Part shown: one piece after another, positions 9,433-16,435 of the stretch
Layout: each line of letters starts with the position of its first letter
How positions within the stretch are numbered: the first letter of the stretch is position 1
Origin: Tahibacter amnicola
GTDB lineage: Bacteria; Pseudomonadota; Gammaproteobacteria; Xanthomonadales; Rhodanobacteraceae
Assembly: GCF_025398735.1 (NCBI RefSeq)
Contig: NZ_CP104694.1
Span: 1 to 64,000 of the forward strand
DNA: 64,000 bases
Reading direction: 5' to 3'
Notes under the pieces: generated by a model
Database searches by the model: none
Told to the model about the DNA's origin: nothing
The model's input: the letters and a program-made list of their open reading frames with translations, nothing else
Program-made: the position numbers and the translations under genes

Positions 9433-11100
9433 ATGACCAAGACCCTTTCCTCCCGCTGGATCGGCTACCTCGCCCTCCTGTGCGCGTCCGCTGCCTGTGG
9501 GCAGGGCGCGCCGCCGCCCCTGGGGGCGCCGCCCATTCCGGCCGGCAATCCGCAGACGCCCGCGAAGATCGCCCTTGGCCAGGCGCTGTTCTGGGAGGAG
9601 CAGCTGTCAAAGACCGGTACCGTCGCCTGCGGCACCTGCCATCGGCCGTTTGGCGGCGGTGCTGACCCGCGCACCGGCCTGGCGCTCGCCAGCAGCACCA
9701 ACCCCGGGAAGGACGGCCTCGTGGGTACGCCAGACGATGTCCACGGATCCGCCGGCGTGCCGGCCCACGGCAGCGATGGCCTGTACCAGTCGGTGGCGAG
9801 CTTCGGCATCGGCATCCAGGTCGGCGGCCGGCGCGCGCCGTCGGCAGTCAATGCCGCGTACGCCCCCCTGCTCTTCTGGGACGGCCGTGCCGGCGGCACC
9901 TTCGTGGACCCGTTGACCAACCAGACCCTGATCGCCCAGGGCGGTGCCCTGGAGAACCAGGCCCTCGGCCCCCTGGTGAACACCGTCGAGATGGCATTCA
10001 CGGGTGCGCAGGTCAATACGATCGGCCAGCGCCTGACGGGCATCCAGCCGCTGGCCCTCGCGGCCAATGTCCCGACGGCGCTGACCACCTGGATCGCCGG
10101 CCGCGACTACCCGGCATTGTTCGCCGAAGTATTCGGCAGCAGTGACATCACGGCGGCGCGCATCGCCCTGGCCATCGCCAGCTATGAGCGCACCCTCGCC
10201 GGCAACCAGACGCCGCTGGATGCCGAGCGTGGCGGCACGCCCTCGTTGACCAACCTCGAGCGCACCGGCCAGCAGGTATTCGTGCAGAACGACTGCGCGG
10301 CCTGCCACGGCGGTGCGCTGATGAGCGACAACCAGTTCCACTATATCGGTGTGCGGCCGGTCGACGACGACCTGGGCCGCTTTGCGCAGACGAACAATCC
10401 GAACGATCGCGGTGCCTTCCGCAGCCCCAGCCTGCGCAACGTGGAGCTGCGTTCGCCGTTCATGAGCAATGGCCGCTTCACCACGCTGGAACAGGTGGTG
10501 GACTTCTACGACCGCGGCGGCGATTTCACCGCGCCGAACAAGGATCCGCGCATTCGTCCACGCAATCTCACGGCGCAGCAGAAGACCGCACTCCTGGCCT
10601 TCCTGCGTCGCCCGCTGACCGATCTTCGCGTCAGCGCGGAAACCGGCCCGTTCCAGCGTCCTACCCTGTTTACCGAAACCGATCGGGTGCCGCGCATTGT
10701 CGGCAACGGCGTGGCAGGCGCCGGCGGACTGGTGCCGGTGATCGGTGCGATCGAGCCGCCGCTGCTGGGCAATGACAACTTCACGGTATCCGTCTCCGGC
10801 GGGCCGGCCGGCGCAGCGGCGACGCTGGTGGTTTCGCGCACCGACCCGGGCACGCCGGGCAGCGTGCCGACCGGTGATTTCACCAACCGCACCGTGACTC
10901 TTGCCGGCACCGGCAACGCGGGCTACGCCTCGATCAACATCGACCTGGGCACCAACCCGGCACTCACCGGCCAGACGCTGTACGGACGCTACTACATCGC
11001 CGATCCCGCAGCGCCGAATGGAATTGCCGTCACGCAGGCCTTCCAGATCACGGTGTTCGGCAGTAGCGATACGCTGTTCCGCGATGACTTTGAATTCTGA
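9433..11100 (+). CDS. Exported dihaem cytochrome c peroxidase (CCP/MauG family) with C-terminal beta domain
   Basis: A 555-residue protein. The N-terminus is a signal peptide that may end in a lipoprotein-like Cys (CASAACGQG). Two c-type haem sites are present: CGTCH at 66-70 and CAACH at 288-292, the order expected of the di-haem CCP/MauG family, which reduces hydrogen peroxide or oxidises a protein partner in the periplasm. The catalytic part ends near residue 400. It is followed by about 150 residues of beta-rich sequence that ordinary CCPs lack (GNDNFTVSVSGGPAGAAATL), and the protein ends in SSDTLFRDDFEF, resembling the tails of two other exported enzymes in the window. The start at 9433 has GGAG upstream; the frame is open further up without a signal peptide. 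Confidence 0.85.
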   Translation: MTKTLSSRWIGYLALLCASAACGQGAPPPLGAPPIPAGNPQTPAKIALGQALFWEEQLSKTGTVACGTCHRPFGGGADPRTGLALASSTNPGKDGLVGTPDDVHGSAGVPAHGSDGLYQSVASFGIGIQVGGRRAPSAVNAAYAPLLFWDGRAGGTFVDPLTNQTLIAQGGALENQALGPLVNTVEMAFTGAQVNTIGQRLTGIQPLALAANVPTALTTWIAGRDYPALFAEVFGSSDITAARIALAIASYERTLAGNQTPLDAERGGTPSLTNLERTGQQVFVQNDCAACHGGALMSDNQFHYIGVRPVDDDLGRFAQTNNPNDRGAFRSPSLRNVELRSPFMSNGRFTTLEQVVDFYDRGGDFTAPNKDPRIRPRNLTAQQKTALLAFLRRPLTDLRVSAETGPFQRPTLFTETDRVPRIVGNGVAGAGGLVPVIGAIEPPLLGNDNFTVSVSGGPAGAAATLVVSRTDPGTPGSVPTGDFTNRTVTLAGTGNAGYASINIDLGTNPALTGQTLYGRYYIADPAAPNGIAVTQAFQITVFGSSDTLFRDDFEF

Positions 11101-11114
11101 AGCCCGACGCTGAT

Positions 11115-11141
11115 GCAGCCCGCCACAGGAAGGCGGGCTGC
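11115..11141 (+). terminator. Perfect 10-bp hairpin after the peroxidase gene
   Basis: GCAGCCCGCC and GGCGGGCTGC pair around a 7-base loop, 15 bases past the stop codon. There is no T-run after it, so it is a probable rather than classic intrinsic terminator. Confidence 0.6.
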
Positions 11142-11311
11142 GGTGCCGTGCCACCCTGGGCGTTCATGCGGCGTCATGGCATCGCCCCGGCGGCTGCTAT
11201 CGTGTCAATAGCTGAACGTCACGCACCCGCTGACCCGGTTCACTGGCCATTCGACGCAACGCCGGCATCGTCGCCGAGCGCCGCCCTTCCGGCGCTTCAT
11301 GGAGCGATTCG

Positions 11312-12460
11312 ATGCTACGCACACTGCTGTTCATGGCCGGCGTCACCGCCGCTGCCACCCCCGCTATTGCCGATGACCTGGCGATATCACAGGCGCTGAC
11401 ACAGTTTCAGCAACGATCTCAGGTTCCTGGTGCCATCGCCGCCGTCTTCGGGCCACGCTCCAGCCACCAGGCCGTCGTCGGCGTTCGGCGTGCAGGACAA
11501 AGTGATCCGCTGGTGCCAGAGGACGGCATGCACATCGGTTCCAACCTCAAGGCGATCACCGCCTGGTTGATCGCACGCGACGTGGACCGCGGATTGCTCC
11601 GCTGGGATTCGCGTCTGGACGAAATTTTTCCCGAGCTCGCGCCAACGATGCTGCCTGCCTACCGCAGCGTCACCATCGACCAGCTGTTGGGTCACCGCGC
11701 CGGCATCCTGCCCATCCAGCACGCCGACGAGCTGGCGCAGCTGCCGCCGCTGTCGCCGGATCCGCGCGAAGCCCGCCGCGTCTTTACTGCCTTTGCGCTG
11801 GGACAGCCGCCCGTGTTCGATGACCCCACGACGCCCGGCTTCCGCTATTCCAACGGCGGTTACATCGTCCTTGGTGCAGTGCTCGAACGGCTGCATCCAC
11901 TGCCCTATGAAGAATGGGTCCGCCAGGAGTTGCTGACGCCGCTGGATATCACCTCCGCGCGTTTCGGCTGGCCGGCCGGTCACGGCCTTGCCGGGCCGTG
12001 GGGCCATTTCCGCCAGGACGACACGTGGGTGCCTGTTGACCCCGATTCCGACCTGGCACAGGTGCCGGCCATCCTCACTCCCGCCGGCAACATGAGCCTG
12101 ACGCTAGGCGATTATCTGAAAACCGTTCGCCTGCACCTGGACGGCCTGAACGGTTGCCCGCGCGGCCTGAGCGCAGCCAGTTACGCGCACCTCCATACGC
12201 CGCAGTCATCAAACGGCTACGCCGCCGGGTGGGGCGTCTTTGATTTCGACGGCGTGACGACCAGCACCCACGATGGCAGCCTGGCAGTCTTCTATGCCCG
12301 CACGATGCTGCAACCGCAACGTCATCACGGCCTGGTCATTCTGACGAATGCTGCCGACGATCAGATCCTTCCCGGTCCGCTCAACACCCTGACCCTTGAC
12401 CTGCTCGCCCAGCCTTCGCCGGACCTCTTCGCCGGAGGCTTTGAATCCTGCGACGGCTGA
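11312..12460 (+). CDS. Exported serine hydrolase, class C beta-lactamase/penicillin-binding-like family
   Basis: A 382-residue protein with a signal peptide (residues 1-20, ending PAIA). It has the SxxK motif (S77-N-L-K80 in HIGSNLKAIT) and the Y-x-N motif (Y179-S-N181 in FRYSNGGYIVLG) of the AmpC/esterase/DD-peptidase superfamily, which acts through an acyl-serine on beta-lactams, peptidoglycan peptides or esters in the periplasm. The exact substrate cannot be told. The third motif region (STHDGS, about 330) is compatible with H-x-G in place of KTG. The C-terminus reads PDLFAGGFESCDG, a variant of the tail seen on the peroxidase and the metalloprotease. It is transcribed alone, behind the terminator of the peroxidase gene. 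Confidence 0.85.
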   Translation: MLRTLLFMAGVTAAATPAIADDLAISQALTQFQQRSQVPGAIAAVFGPRSSHQAVVGVRRAGQSDPLVPEDGMHIGSNLKAITAWLIARDVDRGLLRWDSRLDEIFPELAPTMLPAYRSVTIDQLLGHRAGILPIQHADELAQLPPLSPDPREARRVFTAFALGQPPVFDDPTTPGFRYSNGGYIVLGAVLERLHPLPYEEWVRQELLTPLDITSARFGWPAGHGLAGPWGHFRQDDTWVPVDPDSDLAQVPAILTPAGNMSLTLGDYLKTVRLHLDGLNGCPRGLSAASYAHLHTPQSSNGYAAGWGVFDFDGVTTSTHDGSLAVFYARTMLQPQRHHGLVILTNAADDQILPGPLNTLTLDLLAQPSPDLFAGGFESCDG

Positions 12461-12578
12461 CCGGTTGCCGCAAGGTGCGAAAATATTCTCTGCGGCACCG
12501 ACGAAACCGTACATCTTTCTCGTAATGCACCAAGCCTCTCCGAGGCGACGGCAGAACCCGACCCTGCCGTTCCCTGAC

Positions 12579-12610
12579 CGCCTGCTGCCGGCCTCAACAC
12601 CGGCAGCAGG
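12579..12610 (+). terminator. Perfect 12-bp hairpin just before the next gene
   Basis: GCCTGCTGCCGG and CCGGCAGCAGGC flank an 8-base loop, 118 bases after the serine hydrolase stop and 23 bases before the next ATG. It can be the terminator of the first gene or a structure in the leader of the second. No T-run follows. Confidence 0.5.
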
Positions 12611-12633
12611 CACCCACGCATACGGAAAATACG

Positions 12634-13647
12634 ATGACTCATCCGACTCGTCTTGCCCTTTCGCTCCTCGTTGCCCTGGCCGGCTCTGCCGTCTCCTACG
12701 CCGCTCCGCTGCCGGTTCCACCCGGTTATGCCGAAGGCGTCTACAGCGACTACACCGCGGCAACGCGCAACATCGTGGTGTTTGACCTCGCCGAACGCGA
12801 ATCCGGTTCAATGCGATCGCTCGGTGACCGCAATCTCGCCAGCCTGGTCGGCTATCCGACCATGGTCATCGAAGCGAGCGAATCCGGTGTGCATATCGAA
12901 AAGCCCCAGTTCGTCACCGTGGCCAACAAAGTGATCGACCAGGCCCAGCTCGATGCACGCCTGGATCAGTTTGAATCGGTGGGCCGTCCGCTCGATCTGG
13001 GGACGTACCGTCTCTTCGACGTCGTGGCAACGATCGGCAAGCAGGAACACCGCTACCAGGCGGCTGAGTTCTGCTGGCGTACGCAGAATCACTGCGTCGT
13101 GTACGACCCGAGCATCGAGTTCCTCGATTCCATCGTCCGCAACAACCGCCAGGCCGCACTGGATGGCTGGGGCCCCAAGATCGAATATTCCAGCCCGACG
13201 CCGGCCAAGGTGACGGCCGCGGGCCGCTGCGGGCTGGCCAGCCGGCCGACCTCGACCCGGATCTCGTCGCGCTGGCCCAACCGGCGGATCACCTACCACA
13301 ACGTGTTCGGCGTCCTCATGATCCAGAAGGACCTGGCTTTTCAGGAAGCCGGCGTCGCCTGTGACGTGCAGTGCCGCGCGCAGCCGTTCGGCGCCAGCAA
13401 CGTCTCCTCGGGTTTCGGCAACTTCGGCTATGGCGTGGCGTGTGACAACCAGCCGGGCAACGGTGCCACCGTGCGCGAAGGCAAGTACATCGCTGAGACC
13501 AAGTGCACGCACCGTCTCTTTCTCAATGCCTCCGCCAACGCCACTCTGCTGAACCAGGGAACCCTGGGTGTCTCCATCGCCTGGCAGACCGAAGGCAGTG
13601 TCGACGGACAAGGCGGAACGCTGCGCGATACCTGCGCGTTCTTCTGA
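12634..13647 (+). CDS. Exported protein of unknown function with paired cysteines
   Basis: A 337-residue protein with a clear signal peptide (MTHPTRLALSLLVALAGSAV, cleavage near YAA). The mature part has eight or so cysteines (CWRTQNHC, GRCGL, GVACDVQC, GVACD, TKCTH, DTCAFF), which suggests disulfides outside the cytoplasm. No catalytic motif or family was recognised. The last 110 residues (FGNFGYGVACDNQPGN, YIAETKCTHRLFLNASANA) look like a compact beta domain. The ribosome-binding site is poor, and the ATG sits 23 bases after a strong hairpin. A second strong hairpin (13714-13742) closes the unit. Confidence 0.7.
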   Translation: MTHPTRLALSLLVALAGSAVSYAAPLPVPPGYAEGVYSDYTAATRNIVVFDLAERESGSMRSLGDRNLASLVGYPTMVIEASESGVHIEKPQFVTVANKVIDQAQLDARLDQFESVGRPLDLGTYRLFDVVATIGKQEHRYQAAEFCWRTQNHCVVYDPSIEFLDSIVRNNRQAALDGWGPKIEYSSPTPAKVTAAGRCGLASRPTSTRISSRWPNRRITYHNVFGVLMIQKDLAFQEAGVACDVQCRAQPFGASNVSSGFGNFGYGVACDNQPGNGATVREGKYIAETKCTHRLFLNASANATLLNQGTLGVSIAWQTEGSVDGQGGTLRDTCAFF

Positions 13648-13713
13648 CCTTCACCAGAGGCACGTCACCGGCACGCGATCGGAGCACTGGTCGCGTGCCT
13701 GCCACGCACTACG

Positions 13714-13742
13714 CCCGCGTCGCGCACGAGGCGCGACGCGGG
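13714..13742 (+). terminator. Perfect 12-bp hairpin terminator candidate
   Basis: CCCGCGTCGCGC and GCGCGACGCGGG pair around a 5-base loop (ACGAG), 66 bases after the stop of the unknown exported protein. Very stable, without a T-run. Confidence 0.6.
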
Positions 13743-13852
13743 ATTGTGCACTTTGCACTGCTTCGGCGTAGCACGAGGTGCGATTTCACGCCACTCCGGC
13801 GTTGGCACGGTGATTGCCCCACCGTCAGGTCCAAACGCGAAAGGAGATCACC

Positions 13853-14245
13853 ATGCCACGTGGCGACAAATCCGCCTATTCCGGCAAGCAGAAGCGCAAG
13901 GCCGAGCACATCGAGGATGGCTACGAGGAACAGGGCGTATCCAGGAAAGAGGCCGAGCGGCGCGCCTGGGCCACCGTCAACAAACAGGACGGCGGCGCCA
14001 AGCCTGGCCCCAAGGCCAAGCACCCCACACGCAAATCCACCCGTGCCGGCACGGCGAAAAAGGCCGCGGGACGCAAGAGCGTCGCAAAGAAGACAACACG
14101 GCCTGCGGCAAAGTCCAGCGCACGCAAGACGACGCCGAAGAAGGGCGTCACCGGCACCACCCGCAAGAGCACCACCAAGCGCGCGACGACCACCCCGCGC
14201 GCGGCCGCAAAGAAGCGCGCCGCGCGCAAGACAGCGAACCGCTGA
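13853..14245 (+). CDS. Small basic protein with histone H1-like Lys/Ala-rich tail
   Basis: A 130-residue protein. The first 50 residues (MPRGDKSAYSGKQKRKAEHI, then EEQGVSRKEAERRAWATVNK) match a small conserved bacterial family often labelled 'plasmid stabilization protein', a name without firm functional support. The remaining 80 residues are almost only Lys, Arg, Ala, Thr and Ser (KKAAGRKSVAKKTTRPAAK), like bacterial histone H1-like or AlgP-type nucleoid proteins, so binding to DNA is likely. The start at 13853 has a perfect AAGGAG six bases upstream. It is monocistronic, closed by a strong intrinsic terminator. An upstream in-frame start at 13814 has no support. Confidence 0.75.
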   Translation: MPRGDKSAYSGKQKRKAEHIEDGYEEQGVSRKEAERRAWATVNKQDGGAKPGPKAKHPTRKSTRAGTAKKAAGRKSVAKKTTRPAAKSSARKTTPKKGVTGTTRKSTTKRATTTPRAAAKKRAARKTANR

Positions 14246-14269
14246 CGCTGAGGGACCAGGGCACCTGCG

Positions 14270-14302
14270 GCGACGTCGCGGCAGCGCGACGTCGCATTTT
14301 TT
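14270..14302 (+). terminator. Strong intrinsic terminator
   Basis: GCGACGTCGC repeats as both arms (14270-14279 and 14286-14295) around GGCAGC and is followed by ATTTTTTC. It is the most classic Rho-independent terminator of the window and ends the H1-like gene. Confidence 0.85.
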
Positions 14303-14360
14303 CTTTGTGATCCAGCGTGTAAGGTATGGCGTTTCGTCCACCTGACTCGCGGATCCTTTC

Positions 14361-15860
14361 GTGGCCACCTACATTCTCGCGCTCGACCAAGGCACCACCA
14401 GTTCCCGCGCCATCCTGTTCGACCGCAACGGTCATCCGGTGGCGCGCGCGCAGCGCGAGTTGACCCAGCATTTTCCACAATCGGGCTGGGTCGAGCACGA
14501 TCCGCTGGAGATCTGGCACTCCCAGCTCGATACGCTGCACCAGGCGCTGGCCAGCGTCGGCGCCAGTCCACGCGATATCGCGGCCATCGGCATCGCCAAC
14601 CAGCGCGAAACCAGCCTGGTGTGGGAGCGTGCCACCGGCAAGCCCCTGGCACCCGCCATCGTCTGGCAGGATCGCCGCACGGCTGCGCACTGTGCACAAC
14701 TGCAGGCCGAAGGGCACGAGGAGCAGGTCCGTCGCCGCACCGGCTTGCTGCTCGATCCGTATTTTTCCGCCACGAAACTGGCCTGGCTGCTCGATGCGAT
14801 TCCGCACGGCCGCGAGCGCGCGCAGGCCGGCGAGCTGGCAGCAGGCACCATCGACAGCTGGCTGATCTGGAAACTCAGCGACGGTGCGCGGCACGTCACC
14901 GACGCCACCAACGCCAGCCGCACCCTGCTGCTGGATATCGATACCGGGCAGTGGGATCCGGCCATGCTGGCACTCTTCGATATTCCCTTGCCGTGCCTGC
15001 CGCAGGTCGTGCCATCGGGTACGCGCGGCGAGCCGATCGCCCTGGCCACCGCACTGGGGCACCCGGTTCCGATCACAGGCGTCGCGGGCGACCAGCAGGC
15101 CGCCCTGTTCGGCCAGACCTGTTTCGTGCCCGGCATGGCCAAGAACACCTATGGCACCGGCTGCTTCGTGCTGATGCAGACCGGCGATCGCCGCATCCAT
15201 TCCAGCAACCGCCTGTTGACCACCATTGCCTCGCACACGCAGGAGCGCCGCTACGCGCTGGAAGGCAGTGTCTTCGTCGGCGGCGCCGTGGTGCAATGGC
15301 TGCGTGACGGCCTGGGCATGATCGAGCGCGCCGAAGATGTCGAAGCACTCGCGGCCAGCGTCCCGGATCACGGCGATGTGCACGTGGTGCCCGCCTTTGC
15401 CGGCCTGGGCAGCCCACACTGGGACCCCTACGCGCGTGGCGCCATCGTCGGGCTCTCGCGGGGCAGCACGCGCGCGCACATCGCCCGGGCGGCACTGGAA
15501 TCGATCGCGTTCCAGAGCGCCGAATTGCTCCAGGCAATGCAGGCGGATGTCGGGCATCCGCTGACCGAGCTGCGTGTCGACGGCGGGGCTTCCGCGAACA
15601 ATCTGCTGATGCAGTTCCAGTCCGACCTCCTCGGCGTGCCGGTGGTGCGGCCGCGCTGCACCGAGACGACGGCACTGGGCGCCGCCTACCTGGCGGGCCT
15701 GTCCGCGGGCTATTGGGAATCCACCGGGGAACTGGCTGGCAACTGGCAGGTCGACCGCGTCTTCGAGCCGGCGATGAGCCGCGACGAAGCGGGCGGTCGC
15801 CTGCACACCTGGGCGCGTGCGGTCGAGCGATCGCGCGGCTGGACCCGCGCTGACGCGTAG
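14361..15860 (+). CDS. glpK: Glycerol kinase
   Basis: A 499-residue FGGY-family kinase of normal length that turns glycerol and ATP into glycerol 3-phosphate in the cytoplasm. The N-terminal phosphate-binding segment ([16 protein letters not shown]), the substrate region ([22 protein letters not shown]), the central [15 protein letters not shown] and the C-terminal ATP-site segment ([19 protein letters not shown]) are all intact. The start codon is GTG. No glpF, glpD or glpR lies beside it, so glycerol uptake and oxidation genes must be elsewhere. A frameshifted gene remnant follows directly. Confidence 0.97.
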   Translation: MATYILALDQGTTSSRAILFDRNGHPVARAQRELTQHFPQSGWVEHDPLEIWHSQLDTLHQALASVGASPRDIAAIGIANQRETSLVWERATGKPLAPAIVWQDRRTAAHCAQLQAEGHEEQVRRRTGLLLDPYFSATKLAWLLDAIPHGRERAQAGELAAGTIDSWLIWKLSDGARHVTDATNASRTLLLDIDTGQWDPAMLALFDIPLPCLPQVVPSGTRGEPIALATALGHPVPITGVAGDQQAALFGQTCFVPGMAKNTYGTGCFVLMQTGDRRIHSSNRLLTTIASHTQERRYALEGSVFVGGAVVQWLRDGLGMIERAEDVEALAASVPDHGDVHVVPAFAGLGSPHWDPYARGAIVGLSRGSTRAHIARAALESIAFQSAELLQAMQADVGHPLTELRVDGGASANNLLMQFQSDLLGVPVVRPRCTETTALGAAYLAGLSAGYWESTGELAGNWQVDRVFEPAMSRDEAGGRLHTWARAVERSRGWTRADA

Positions 15861-15862
15861 CC

Positions 15863-16375
15863 GGCGCGCCCGGCGCTTCGAGCGACCCCGCCACGAATCT
15901 CGCCTTCGACGCCTTGCTCTGGCTGGAGCAGACACACCCCGAGTACGGCCAGTAACGCGTTCCTGGACCACCATTGGTCCGACGAACGCCAGCGCTATAC
16001 CAAGCCCGTCCTGGCACTCGATTACGACGCCCTGGGGCCGATGCGCAAGGCTGGCATCTGGCCAGGCTGGACCGGCAAGGCTATCGAGGCAGTTTCCGCA
16101 TCCACCCTTCCAATGGAGAAGCGCAAGCGGACGCCTGGCTCTTCCGCGACCCGCCGCTGGCAAAAGTACTCGGCTACGAGTTCGGCTATGGCATCAGCCT
16201 GGTCGACTGGCTGCCACCGGAGGACTGGACGCCCGTCATCAACGCGGTTGCCGCGCGGGAATGGCTGGTGGGCTCGCTCGCCAGAGAAGCCGAACGGAAG
16301 AACCGATGGGCGCTGGCCTGCCGGCTGCAGACCGCAACCGGACGGGCCTGCAAGTCGAAGCCAGCGGGGGACTGA
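15863..16375 (+). pseudogene. Frameshifted remnant of an unknown gene
   Basis: Protein-like sequence continues across two opposing frame changes. Frame A reads LAFDALLWLEQTHPEYG and meets TAA at 15953. Frame B reads SNAFLDHHWSDERQRYTKP and LALDYDALGPMRKAG (about 15951-16050). Frame A then resumes with WHLARLDRQGYRGSFRIHPS and YGISLVDWLPPEDWTPVINA until the stop at 16373-16375. The two shifts cancel, which fits an ancient intact gene of about 170 residues hit by two single-base changes, or sequencing errors. The start is not clear and may have lain near the glpK stop. The family was not recognised. Confidence 0.6.
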
Positions 16376-16390
16376 TGGCCGGAACGCAAA

Positions 16391-16412
16391 GGGCCCGGCC
16401 GAAGCCGGGCCC
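16391..16412. terminator. Bidirectional terminator between convergent units
   Basis: GGGCCCGGC, loop CGAA, GCCGGGCCC, flanked by AAA on the left and TTC on the right. It lies between the remnant on the plus strand and the end of the TonB receptor gene on the minus strand. Confidence 0.75.
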
Positions 16413-16435
16413 TTCGTATCTCACCAACGATACGG

